Shown here piece after piece: positions 44,496-55,962 of a stretch of DNA of 64,000 nt. The notes under the pieces were generated by a model. It made no database searches and was not told where the DNA came from. It saw only the letters and a list, made by a program, of their open reading frames with translations. Every line of letters begins with the position of its first letter. Position 1 is the first letter of the stretch. The position numbers and the translations under genes are program-made. This DNA comes from Wolfiporia cocos (taxonomy: Eukaryota > Basidiomycota > Agaricomycetes > Polyporales > Phaeolaceae): contig JACCLO010000005.1 of NCBI GenBank assembly GCA_029448655.1, positions 2,418,001 to 2,482,000 on the forward strand, given 5' to 3'.

Positions 44496-45380
44496 ATGGT
44501 AAGGTCAACGCTGATCGTCCGAGCGTCCGACGCGCTCCCTCTAGCAGCCAGTGTGGATGACGAGCAAGTGAGCTGCAGATGGTAGCAGGTGCTGTTCGGA
44601 CCTGGCTCATTCATCCCAGACAGAACAAGCACTGCAGGAACACAAACAGCAAGCCAAACTCGTATTCAGACGCATCACGCCAAACGCGGAGCCTCGGTGT
44701 TCGATTGAAAGCGGACAGTACACGCTACAGTACGTGGTGCACCTAGAACGACCCAGCCACCATGCTAATGTGTCTTGCTCCCGCTTTTGCATTGCGATAG
44801 TTATATGATATCCGACAATGTTGTTTACTTGGTCATCGCGGACAAGTCCTACCCACGGAAGCTCGCCTTCTCATATCTCGACGAACTCTCGAAGGAATTT
44901 GCCACATCGTATGGCGCGAAAGTCGAGGCAGTGCGCAAGCCGTACGCGTTCGTCGGCTTTGGTGAGTCGTTAGCACATCCAGTAGCGTTGGTGCTGAGGC
45001 TAGGCTGGGCAGACACATTCATGGGGAAGACAGCGAGGCTATACCAGGACACGCGGACAGCGAGCGCGGCAGGCAGCTCAAATCTGGACAAGCTCAATGA
45101 CGAACTGCAGGATGTTACGCGTATAATGACTAAGAACATGGAGGAGCTCCTGTGGCGAGGAGACTCACTAGATAGTGAGTTCCATAGCCATCTCGGACAT
45201 TGCAAAGTTGCTCACCCTCCCGAAGGAATGTCGCATCTATCGACATCGCTGCGCTCCGAATCCGAAAAGTATCGCAAGGCCACGCGCAACATCAACATCC
45301 AAGCCATGATCCGGCAATACGCGCCAGTAGGCGGGGTTATCATTCTGCTCATCATCCTGCTCTGGTGGAGGTTCTCATGA
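44496..45380 (+). CDS. SEC22: R-SNARE Sec22
   Basis: Longin-domain v-SNARE for ER-Golgi traffic. The first exon starts at 44496 (MVRSTLIVRASDALPLAASV) and the next gives TEQALQEHKQQAKLVFRRITP, CSIESGQYTLHYMISDNVVYL and KLAFSYLDELSKEFATSYG. After a short intron comes the SNARE helix (NLDKLNDELQDVTRIMTKNM EELLWRGDSLD) with the expected central arginine. A further short exon (MSHLSTSLRSESEKYRKATR) precedes the tail anchor PVGGVIILLIILLWWRFS and the stop at 45380. It is an ordinary, complete copy of about 214 residues; only a C-terminal anchor is present. Confidence 0.93.
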
Positions 45381-45754
45381 GGGCTTGTGGTGTCTCTATT
45401 GACTTATTTTCTCTATGCATGTTAGCGCTCTGTCTAATTATCCCTGCTTTTATCATCTTCTCTCGGACACCACCTCACTCCGCATTGCTCCATACCTGCC
45501 TTTCCGTGCGTGCAGATCGTACGCGATTATTACCCTGCATCACATTGTAGTAATAGAGCGGTGTTGGCGGACGCTAGCGGGCAGGATCTTGCCGTAACAG
45601 TCTCATAACAGGCGTGGAAGTGGCGCGCGCTCATGAGGACAGCCTCGCTCTGATTGCTTTATCTTCCACCCCCGCACCTTGGACTTTCCTTCGTCCATCG
45701 AGCCATACTGCCGGAGGACAAACGAGCGAAGCGTGCACGATAGTGTGAGTCGGA
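45381..45754. other. Intergenic spacer
   Basis: 374 bp between SEC22 and the RPVSP-repeat gene, on the same strand. I see nothing coding and no repeat; it should hold the promoter of the following gene. Confidence 0.4.
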
Positions 45755-47931
45755 ATGTCGTACGCACAGCGCTTCCCCGTGGGTGCCTCGCCCGTGCTAC
45801 CCACGCAGTCGCTCCCGGGATACGCCCCTGCACCGCCGAGTTCGAGCTCGCAGCCGCAGATTATGCCCGGGTCGACGACGTTCACGACGTCCGTGGGTCC
45901 CGATGGGCAGGTTGTGTACCACACATTCAAGTGAGTGCCGATCGTTGGTTGATGCGAGATCGTGCTGATCGCGTCGCTTGATAACCGTGCAGGGCAGTGC
46001 CCGCGAGGTGCGTCGGGTTCTATCTCGCGTGTCGCTCGCGCAGATCTGATCCGTGGTTGTGACCGACTTTGCTGCCACAGTTACCAGACGCCACAGGGCA
46101 TCGTGAGTGGCATACAATGGGTCCCGAGCGAGGCCACGCAGATCCTGCCTGTCGGTGCTACCCCGGCTGATCCGGTAAGCAGTGTCGACTGCATCACCCA
46201 TCCAAATAGAACTGAGACTTCGACCCACATAGAATGTCGTCGCGGCATTCAACCGCCCCGGTGCCGCAGAGGCTATGGCGCAATGGTGGGTGTGCTCGCG
46301 TGCCCGCGTACTAGATGACGAACGTGCGCCACAGGCAGCGAGAGGAAGAATATCATCGCAGGAAGGAAGAGCAGCGCCGCGAGCATGAACGCGAGGAGCG
46401 CGAAGTCCGCAGGGTGCGCGGGAAGGAGGCCCGCATCGAGCGCGAGCGCTCTCGTGAGCGGTCGCGCGAACGCTACGGGGCATACCCCTTCGACGACCGG
46501 TACGGCACCGCAACTGGAGAGATCGAGCGGCGCCTTCAGAGTCTCGATATGGGACGCGACCGCGACCACAGCCGCAGCCCTCGCCCTCGCTCCCGCCGGG
46601 GATCGTCCTATGGCGGCGAACGCCCGCTCGGGTACCAGCCTGCCCCAATCGGCCATAACCCATTGCCTGCACCACCGGGCGCATACCCAGCAACGGCATC
46701 GAGCGCATACTCGGCGAGTCCCCAAGCTGCGTACACTACCCCGGCGTATGTCGCAGCTGGCGTCGGTGCCCCTCGCCCCGTCTCACCGTTCGCCATGCCG
46801 GCGCGTCCAGTTTCCCCTTATCACCCTCCGCCGGGCAACGTAGCGCGTCCTGTGTCTCCGTACCACCCTGCGCCGGCCACCTACCCGTCTGCAGGCGGCG
46901 CGCCGCGCCCGGTGTCGCCCTTCCACGGCGGCGTAGTCCCACCGCGCCCAGTGTCTCCGTACTATGCTGGTGGAATGCAGCGTGCCCCGTCGCCCCTTCC
47001 CGGAGAGGCAGTCTATTCTTCGGGACACATCATGGATGGCAAGCCGATCAGGCGTCCCCTCTCCCGCGCCTCGAGCCCGTCGCCCTTTGGCGGCGCACAG
47101 CCCGCGGGCGCTGCGTACGGGGGAGCCAGGGTGGCTTATGGACCGCAGTACAGCGCAGGCGTCGGCGGCTTCGCCCCGGGCGCGATGGCGCCGTCCCCGC
47201 GCATGCCGTCCGCGAGTGTGCCCGCCGTGGCGGAGGCAGACCTGCTCCGCGCACCGGATTGCTTCTCGCGCGCGCCGAACCTCGCGCAGCCATACACGCA
47301 CTTCGAGATGATCAAGATTCAGGACATGGACATGTTCCTGGAGGGGCCGTGCCCGCGCATGCCGCTCGTCCTCCAGCCGCACGACGTGTTCCACGAGGAC
47401 TGGATCCGCTTCATGCAGGACTTGGGTCTCGCATGGCAGGGGAAGATGCTTGCTACGGCCATCCCTGAACCCGACGGGCGCCCGCCGAAGCGGTCGACGT
47501 CCGGTGCGATCATTGTCGAGCTCTGGAACGAGAACTTCTTTGGGAGGCGCGGTGTCGAAGTCGTACTGTACAAAGGTCGCGAGCGCCGCACGGGCCCGGG
47601 CGCTGGCTCTGTCGACCTGCACTTGCCTGGATTCGACACGTACGACGCCGTGTCGTCTGACTCTGAGGACGATACCGAAGAGTCTTCTGATGAATCTCTG
47701 GAGGAGAGGTCTAGGTATGGCGCTTACGGCGGCGTGTATGGACGGCAGATCGACGGACGACTGGCTGAATTGCACGAAGCCAGACGAATCCGGCGCGAGA
47801 AGAGGGCAGAGAAGAGAGAACGTAAAAGAGAGAAGAAGGTACGGGCGAGGCTTCGCGAACTGGAGAAGAGGTATTCGCTCTATATCGCCTGTACTTCTCG
47901 AGAGGGCGGCTTGCCAAGACCTCAGTACTAA
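45755..47931 (+). CDS. Proline-rich protein with RPVSP repeats, unknown function
   Basis: The start MSYAQRFPVGASPVLPTQ is at 45755. Short exons give VGPDGQVVYHTFK, YQTPQGIVSGIQWVPSEATQ and NVVAAFNRPGAAEAMAQWW, then one long exon runs to the stop at 47931. It begins with a basic charged helix (REEEYHRRKEEQRREHERE, then RERSRERSRERYG) and continues into a disordered Pro/Ala/Tyr-rich part with five RPVSP(Y/F) repeats (about 46770-46970). Next is a globular domain with NLAQPYTHFEMIKIQDMD, DWIRFMQDLGLAWQGKML and IIVELWNENFFGRRGVEV, then an acidic patch and a Lys/Arg-rich coiled coil. I do not recognise the globular domain; it looks like a conserved basidiomycete protein. Confidence 0.8.
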
Positions 47932-48224
47932 TCTCGTAAAGACGTCCCGCAGTTATGTGTTATTGACTAGGTGTTTGAAATATTGTTGTAAGTTCACTGC
48001 GCTCTCATGTACTCTTCCTATGTACTCCAACATGCAGGATATATTCATGAATTGTTATGTACCCGCGCAGGCTGAAGGGTTTGTTGCCACACTGTAAATG
48101 TCAGAGGAGGCAGGCTCGCAATATCGCCATCAATACGTTCTGCGAAGAGGACTACATGTTACAGTATAAGCGCAATAGAAGACTATGTCCGAATGTACTG
48201 TACAACGTGAGCGAGCCGAGGGCT

Positions 48225-51200
48225 TCAATACCACCCCCCTCGTCCTCTTCCTCTAGAGGGATGCCCGCCCCGTGCGGTGGGGTTGCCGTACGACCCAGCA
48301 GCATACCCGCCTGCGTAAGAGGCTGGGGGAGGAGGGCCTCCGTAAGCGGAACTGCCATTGTACCCACCGTATCCAGTATTGCCAGCGCCTCCGTACGCGC
48401 CTGAGTTCCCGTACCCGCCACTGCCACCGTAGCCACCGCTTCCGCCATATCCACCGCCGCGGCCAGGGGTGGCGGCATAGCCTCCTCTGCCGCCACTGTG
48501 GCCGCCGTAGCCACCGTTCATATTCCCCGAGGCGTAGCCTCCAGCGCCATTAGCGTATGATCCACCATTCGCCCCGCCTGCCGCATAGCCACCGCGGCCT
48601 CTAGGTGCTCCCCCGTCGCGGGGTGGCCCACGGCTAGGAGCACCGTTACCTCTGGCGTTGAACGGCGGCGGACCTGAATGCTGACTAAATGACTGATAAG
48701 AAGAGTGCGATTGTTGTGAATGACTGTTCTGGTAGGAAGGATGCGTCTGCTGATATGATCCTCCATTCTGCCAATGGCCGTCTCCCCGGCCGCTGTAGTT
48801 ACGCCCGTTGCCATGAGAGTCGCGGCCACTGCTATATGAGTCACGGCCATTGCCATATGAGTCGCGACCATTGCTGTAGGAGCTGCCGCCATTGTAGGAA
48901 GGTGGACCACCGAAGTGCGAACCACGACTCGACTGTCCGTAATCGCCGCCACGACCCCGACCTCGACCACCGCGCCGAGCACCCTCCCTATCAGCTTCCG
49001 TCAGGACAGGTCGTGGTCTCTTCACTCCTGGTAGCAAGACGGAGCGGTGCGGGGTGAGCTGCTTAGGGAAGAAGTAGAGCGCGGATAAGGATCTGTCATT
49101 CCTGATATCCGGCAAATCTTGTGTGGCGAGGGGACTGAAGTAGGTTGACCCGGGTATACAGTCCGGATTCGGAAGTAGGCTCCCGCTAATGCCCTTACTA
49201 GCTTTGACATTAATCGGCATGAGCTATCCAAAAGTCAGCATTCGCAACGAAGCACCGGCACCAATGCCGCTGCGCACATACCTCATCCTTATTACGCTTC
49301 CCGTATAGAGCTTCCATAGACGTATACAAGGGATGTTCCTCGAATACATATAAGAGGTTGTTGCCCCATTTGTTACGTCGCTTCTCGTCATCATTGAGGT
49401 TCGGATAATTAACAGCCATCGCGTCCAGCAGCCGCTTTTCGTCAATAAAAGGAAGCAGTGCGACGCCCTGCCATGCCATCCTCTTGCCATTCATGTCGAT
49501 CTCAAACGAAGACGGGTAGAAATCGATGATAGGAGACGTCTCATCAGTCATGAGATTGTGAAAGACCTTGGGGATTTGTTGCCGACTGATCATTTGACCG
49601 GTAAGCAGGAGTAGAAGAGATGAATGGTAATACGTACCTTGCAGCAGGGAATACGCCCATTAGTTGTTCAAAAGGCTTGAACGGCTGTCCGACGTCGAAC
49701 TCGATCGTCATGTTCTCTACGTTAACAAAGTCTGCAGCAAATGGAGCGAAGTGGTAAGGGTAGTACCACTGCCACGATGGCGTCTGAGGGACAATGTATG
49801 AGGCTTGCACGCGTCTAAATACAAATGGATACTGACCCCTTGGTAGTAATACTGTAGCACCCAAGCGATGCCCTCGATGTATTTGTTTGCGACCCTGCAC
49901 ACAGTTTAGTGAAACAAATTATGGAGTTGTTTGAGGTACGTACTGCTTCTTGAATTCCTCGTCGGAATATTCAACATCGAACTTCTGACGGTAATACCGT
50001 TCTCTATATCCCGGCTCCCACAACCTGAATAGCTGGTTAGCATTTGTCCGCCTGAGCAAGGTGTGTGTGTCGCACTTCACAAAATCTTCCTGTTCAACCG
50101 TTCCGTCAGGGTTGACCTTGAACTTCAGTGAGGTTGACACGGGAGCATCGTCGTCATCGGTAGAAGTATCCCCTTCCACTTCATCCACCACCTCGTCAAG
50201 GCTTCGTTTCACGCCTCGGGGTGTATTATCAGATTTATCGACATCCATCACAACGTCTTCTGGCTCGGCCTTCAGATCTGATTCGCCATCAACAGTCATG
50301 CCGTCAGCCGATGCTTCCACCAAATAGTTCGCATCAGAAGGATTCGGGTGGATGTCGACGGTACTACTGCTCCCCAAGCCAGGAACATCCAAATCATCGC
50401 CAGTTATCAGGTCAGAAGGCGCTTGCGGAACCTCAGCAGAGGCAGACACAGTGATAGATGTGGTAACTTGGACGGGTGCAGCAGGAGTAGGAGCAGGTGG
50501 AGATACTTTCGCAGACGAAGCACTAGGTTTCACAGGTGTAAGACCAGCCAACTCAGCTTTGAGCATCTCAGCGGCACTCATATTCGCCATACGAATGGCA
50601 CGTCGATTCGCGACTACATCGCGATTTGAACCAGCCAGCGCCAGCGCTGCTGTAGGGGCATGTATCGCCGTTTGTGCCGTCTTCGGACCACCCAAGCCCA
50701 TACTATCTGCCTTAGCAGCGAAATCGTTGCTCGGTCGAGTAGGAAGCGGATGGGATGTAGGTGCGCCCGAAGGCAGAGATGGTGCAGTAGGCTGAGCAGT
50801 CAGATTCAGAGAAGACGATGGTCCTGCACCATTTGCAGCCATGTCCTTTTCAATTTTACGACGTTTGGTATTCTGATCCTGGCGCTCTTCGGCTGCAATG
50901 ACCATCATTCAATCAATTTGCAACACTAGATTTGGTACCACTGAACGCACCTTCACGCCTACGCCGGAAGATCTCGTCCTCTCGCTTCGCGAGACCCTCA
51001 AGGATGATTTGTGCTCTGTATAGCTCAAGTGCGCCATGGTTGGTCAGATAGCCACCCATCCTCGGCAGCTCATCTCGCCAAATCTTCAACAGGGTATCAA
51101 TCGCACCCTCTCGAATTTCAAGCGATGGCAAGTGAGGTAAGAAATCGTTTCCTACGAAGAAAATCAGGAGCACCCAATCATCAATTGCTTGCTCTAGATT

Positions 51201-52533
51201 AAATGGGAACGGTGCTTGTGGCACTTTCAGCTCCGCTTCCAAGTACTCGCGTAGGGTAGCGACATCGAGGAAAATGAAAGGCTTCTTCTCTGGAGGGGAT
51301 TTCTGTACTTCCGCTTTCGTCCCGGTACACTGCGCCGCGTAGTGCCCTTCTTGACCGCAAATACGGCATGCGGTCTTGCTACCTGACTGGAAGAAAACAT
51401 CCTCACGGAGAACTCGGAAATAAGGCTCATGCGTTGCGAGAGACAACACAATCAAATCCGCATCCTACAGCCATGTGAGCTACAATTACGAAGACAGTGA
51501 AACCGGACAAACCAATCCGTAGATGACATGGCGAGTGTTGGGGTCATGTCCAGGATTAGAACGCTGACGTCGTATAAAATCCATTATTTTGTGCTCTCCC
51601 TCACCGGGAACGCTTGAATCTGACAAGATGACTTGAATCTGAAGCGCCGGCGATCAGGGAGGGTCATGAACGAGTACATGGGTAACCACGCACATTCTTC
51701 CATCCAGGATCAGTGTTCATCTTCTGCACTACCCAGTAGCGCAACGATGATGCCAATAGGTCCATGAAGGGCGTCCCGGGTGTGATGGCATTCTGGTCCC
51801 ATGACTTCTTGCTCTTCTCCTCTTCACTAAGCGTCTTTCCCATGGCTAAATTGTAATGAGCATGCGCTGGCGAGATATAGTGGGGCTACACGCACACTCC
51901 CACAAAGCGACAGCCTCCTTTCGGGCTTCCTCTTTCTCCTTCGCCTCCTGGGCGGAGCGGAAACGCCGAGACCGTTGTTGGTTCATCTTCGCGCGGGGCG
52001 CTACGCCGTCAATGGCCATGAACAATAGTTTACGGGGTCGTATCATATTGACGACTCGCTCAGTGTACTTGAAGACCTCAAGCATCATCTCCTCCTCAGT
52101 TTCTGGTGCAGGCTGTATTTACCCAAACTATCAGTAAGCGGATATCCCAAAGCGTACCACTACGCACCTTGCCTTCGGGATGTGTACAGGGATGTACCTG
52201 CAACATATCAGAAACAGCACATATCTGGAAAGCAGAGAACTCACAATGCCGTTCATGTCCAGGTAGAGGTTATCAAATTCCGTGTCATTGGGGTTGGGCC
52301 GTGAGATGTCGACTGGGATGGTTATCTCATTGCCTGCGCCATCCTGAACCTTCTCATCCTCTTCCTCGACTACTGGGAGAACTGCAAAACAGTCTCAGAG
52401 CTACCCATCCGCTGTGTGAGAGTGATACTCACTGATTTTAGGGTACTTTTTGCTGAGCCATCGAAAGAGCGCGGGAACACCCTGTAGAAGAAGAGTTAAC
52501 GAGAGTCTGAGCTATTCGGCTGGTACTCGCCAT
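48225..52533 (-). CDS. RAT1: 5'-3' exoribonuclease 2 (Rat1/Xrn2)
   Basis: Nuclear exonuclease for transcription termination and rRNA/snoRNA 5' processing. Exon 1 codes only for the start Met (52531-52533); intron 1 (52482-52530, 49 nt) has a GC donor, and exon 2 begins [16 protein letters not shown]. Catalytic-half motifs include [35 protein letters not shown] and [23 protein letters not shown] zinc knuckle ([14 protein letters not shown]) follows, then [20 protein letters not shown]. The second half has [27 protein letters not shown] and [14 protein letters not shown]. The tail (48225-49000) is a Gly/Arg/Tyr/Ser-rich region with repeats such as GRDSYGNG and GGYGGSG, longer than in yeast Rat1. 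It is divergent with GCD2, 264 bp apart. Confidence 0.93.
52482..52530 (-). other. GC-AG intron directly after the RAT1 start codon
   Basis: The minus strand reads ATG|GCGAGT...CTACAG|GGTGTTCCC. No other start or donor nearby puts the invariant GVPALFRWL motif behind a methionine. Confidence 0.78.
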
Positions 52534-52797
52534 AATATAGTTGTATTCTAGCGTAGAAGATGATAAAACGTGGACAGTAGCGACGTCGAGGACTCAAATG
52601 AGCAGGCCGTAGTTGTTGGTGCGGACTACGTGATGAGCGCTTGAGCACAGGATGGCACGCGATCGCTCGTGTTAATACCCGTGTTAGCGCCCAGGGCCGA
52701 GTCACTCTGAATCCAATCCGCTCATGAAGATTATCATTTGACTTCAAAGTCTCTTAGACATCTCCGTTTCCCTTCACCTGTACCTATACTTCCCACA
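52534..52797. promoter_or_regulatory. Shared divergent promoter region, RAT1 / GCD2
   Basis: 264 bp hold both promoters. No specific site is recognised. Confidence 0.45.
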
Positions 52798-54445
52798 ATG
52801 GCTCCTGCACCAACTCTAGACGTTCAAGTCCAACCCCCGAGCGGAGAACTTTCAAACCTCCCGCGGAAATCGCAGAAGCAGATGACCAAAGCTGAGCGGC
52901 GCGAGCTGCAGGAGAAACAACGCGCGGCAAAAGCAGAAAGGGCCGAGTCTTCCAGCGGACCCAGCGGAAAACAAACATCCAATAAGACAGTCACCGCCCC
53001 CGCAACCCCGCAGACTCCCTCGCAGAAGAAGACGGGGAAGGCACCCGAGACCCCTCGACCATCCCCAGCTGTAATGCCCGCAAGACAAACGAAGGATGCT
53101 CCCGACGCATCCGCAAACAAGGCGCGCGGGTTGCGTATTTTCGCTCACTTCGGGCTACCTAAGCCCGTAAGCGTTGCGAAAGGCGAAATTCACCCGACAA
53201 TTGTGCGCCTCGCGCTGCAGTTCTCAAATTTCAAGATTACCGGAGCAAACGCGCGGTGCATAGCAACTTTGACTGCTTTCAAAACGGTGTGTGCCTTTCT
53301 CCTTGAGCCAATGGAAACGGACGTATAGCTGAATGTGTGCAATTGCTCGCAGGTCATTCAAGACTACTCGACACCGCCCAACAACACACTTTCGCGCCAT
53401 CTAATGACGCATTTATCCCCGCAGATCAGCCATCTTGTTGCGGCAAGGCCGATGTCTGTTACGATGGGTAATGCCATCCGTCAACTCAAGTTGGAAATTA
53501 GCGGTTCAGACATTGATTTGCCTGAGCAAGACGTAAGCGTGCTTTCCCATAATCTACCACGTTTGGTCGTTCTTACGCTGTTCCAGGCGAAAGATGCACT
53601 ATGCAGTAAAATTGACCACTATATCCGAGACCGAATCATCATAGCGGACCAGGTCATCCAGGATACCGCAGGAAACAAAATCAAAGACGGCGACGTCATA
53701 TTGACATACGCGAGGTAACGCTCAACCGTTGCCCGCAGAGCTACACGCTCACAAGGTCGCAGATCATCTGTGGTCGAGAAAGTGCTGCTTGGGGCACATG
53801 AGGAGGGGCGGAATTTCTCAGTGATCGTCGTCGACTCGAGACCCATGCTCGAAGGTCGGCTGCATTCACCGAAATAAGCTATGCGCCGATGCTGACCATC
53901 TGGTGTCTTTCAGGAAAGCGATTGCTCTCTATATTGTCCTCCGCTGGCATACAGTGCACGTACCTCCTCCTCCCTGCGCTTGGCTCAGTCATCTCCGAGG
54001 TTTCGACGGTTCTCGTGGGCGCACACTCCATACACTCGAACGGGTCCGTCTTCTCGAGAGCAGGAACCGCACTCGTCGCCATGATGGCGAAACAGCATTC
54101 GGTGCCTGTAGTTGTATGTTGCGAGACGTACAAGTTCTCGGAAGGCGTACAACTCGATAGCTTCACAAAGAACGAGTTAGGTATGTTCTCATTTAGTAAA
54201 GCTTCGCAGCTTGCCGCCAACGTGAACGTCATGAACTAGCCCCCATAGGCGACCTGTTCTCCTCATTCCCCATCACGAAACCACGCGAATCTCTTACTTT
54301 GCAGAATAGGTCGAATCTGGAGATCCTCAACCCATTGTATGACCTCACGCCCCCGTCATGCATTACCGCCGTGGTCACCGAAGTCGGCGTCATTCCTCCA
54401 AACTCGATGAGCTCGATACCACTTGCCCTCGGTCGCCTTCTCTGA
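52798..54445 (+). CDS. GCD2: eIF2B subunit delta (Gcd2)
   Basis: Regulatory subunit of the guanine-nucleotide exchange factor that reloads eIF2 with GTP in translation initiation. The start MAPAPTLDVQVQPPSGE is at 52798, followed by a basic low-complexity region (QKQMTKAERRELQEKQRAAK) as in other deltas. The conserved part begins LRIFAHFGLPKP and continues IVRLALQFSNFKITGANAR, ATLTAFK, VIQDYSTPPNNTLSRHL, MSVTMGNAIRQLKLEI and DGDVILTYAR. The Rossmann-like half is FSVIVVDSRPMLEG, LLLPALGSVISEVSTVLVG, HSIHSNGSVFSRAGTALVAM, VPVVVCCETYKFSEGVQLD, and finally LNPLYDLTPPSCITAVVTEV with a stop at 54443. All motifs are present; the gene seems intact with about seven exons. Confidence 0.93.
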
Positions 54446-54806
54446 TCGTCCACGGATTTTTCAAACCTGACCGCATCGTTGCATTTGTCCCGGCTCCACG
54501 TCATTTCTTAGCATTGAATGCATCTGCTCTTGTTCTGACGATCATCGCATGCCATTTTCCACTGACTTTATAGGCTAGGTCTTGCTAATCGTCTCATATT
54601 CGTAGTCGCGCCACCCCCATTCGTTGTACCACTATCCGTGCAGTCGAACGAACAGTAGAAGTTTTAATACATGTATCATTCGATGTAATAGCACCGTGCG
54701 TCTGACATAGCGCAAGAAGTACGTCCGTGTATGTTGCGGAGATCTACGGAATCATAGATGGTGAGGTAGAGCAGCAACGCAGAGGAATCGCTGGGGACCG
54801 GTTCGG
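54446..54806. other. Intergenic spacer between converging genes
   Basis: 361 bp between the stop codons of GCD2 and the MTFP1-like gene. It should hold both terminators. Nothing else is seen. Confidence 0.4.
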
Positions 54807-55791
54807 TCATGGCTCCGTCTTGGACTTGGCGTCGCGCTCGACGATCTGTCGCTCTATCCACTCAAACGCCGTGTCTGTGACGTGTTCTACCGGCTTGTCG
54901 TAGAGATACGGGAGGATAGGAATGATTGCGAGACCGGTGAAGGTTGGTCCCCATGTCTTAACGCGTGGATTTTTGACGTTCACGAAGGCTTTCTTCGCCT
55001 GTTTGACCGCGGTGTGGATGGTGAATGCAGGGAGAGCCCTAATAAGTGAGCATGTCAGTTCAGTTAGTTAACATGCACACCGATAACGAGGTGCAGTAAT
55101 CGCACGCCTGCGACGATAACCCAGATGTGGATAGCCAGACATAACCGGGATTGCTCGCCACATACCACCGTGTCTCCGAAGTCCGAGAAGCACCGACCGC
55201 TAAGGATAAGGTGAGTGCCCGCATGATGTGGAGGCTGGGACCCTTGGAGTGCTCGAGCGTCGAACATGGCTGCACCTTCCGCGCAGATTGAATGGGACTT
55301 ACATGGAAGCAATAGACTGGAACACGGCGCGCTTGACCGCAACCATGCCTATACGGGTCGGCTCTGAAAAATGGGCGGCTTCCAAGAAAGTGGGCCCTCT
55401 ATGATGTGCTTTGTACGCTTCGTAGCCAACATCACTGCGGAGAGAGTGCGGACCAATGAAGACGTGAGCGATTGAAGGCATGGAACGCGAACGCACCCGG
55501 CGAGATAGAGCCATGAGGCGCCGTACGCGGCGGTCACAACGGCAGGATGGACGACGGGCCGGAATGCTTCGCCAACGTCACTGGTCTGGTGTGAATCCAT
55601 CGCTACTCGCGCGCGCTCGAGAGCGGAAAACATACATATGCGATGTAGCGGGAGCTCGCGCGGAGAGCAGTCCGTAGACGGGCAGCGTAGGCCATGTAGC
55701 GGACGTCCGAGTCGACCGAATCGACGTCGCGGTCGGCGAGCGTGTCGAGCTCTTCTTTAGCTTTCTGCTGTACCGGTTCGGTGTTGCTCAT
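54807..55791 (-). CDS. Mitochondrial fission process protein 1 (MTFP1/MTP18)
   Basis: Inner-membrane protein linked to mitochondrial division. The start MSNTEPVQQKAKEELDTLAD is at 55791. The conserved sequence follows over short exons: DVRYMAYAARLRTALRASSRYIAY, TSDVGEAFRPVVHPAVVTAAYGASWLYL, DVGYEAYKAHHRGP, RIGMVAVKRAVFQSIASM and then ALPAFTIHTAVKQAKKAF. The end is WGPTFTGLAIIPILPYLYDKPVEHVTD with a stop at 54807. The intron before ALPAFTIH is about 260 bp, unusually long here; it has open frames on the minus strand (55060-55342) that I take as intronic. The pattern matches MTP18 homologues throughout. Confidence 0.88.
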
Positions 55792-55962
55792 GTCGGCAAG
55801 CGCGGATCGTGAAGTGAGAGAAAGAGAAGGAGGAGCGCACAGGTCGTGGTGGCGCTGAGAGTATTGGGCGCTTCACGGGAAGATGCCGGAAGCCCAGGTT
55901 GGCTTGTGACCGCGAAGTGACTCTTTCAGCGCGTCCTCAACGTTCTGCGACCCCAGCTTGCC

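Noticed and set aside
45797..47775. Long antisense open frames (303 and 330 codons) opposite the RPVSP gene
   Set aside because: They mirror a GC-rich, repeat-containing coding exon, have Arg/Gly-rich composition with no domain, and disagree with the sense-strand protein that has clear structure.
48272..49057. Open frames on the plus strand across the RAT1 tail
   Set aside because: They are His/Arg/Ser-rich shadows of the Gly-rich repeats on the minus strand.
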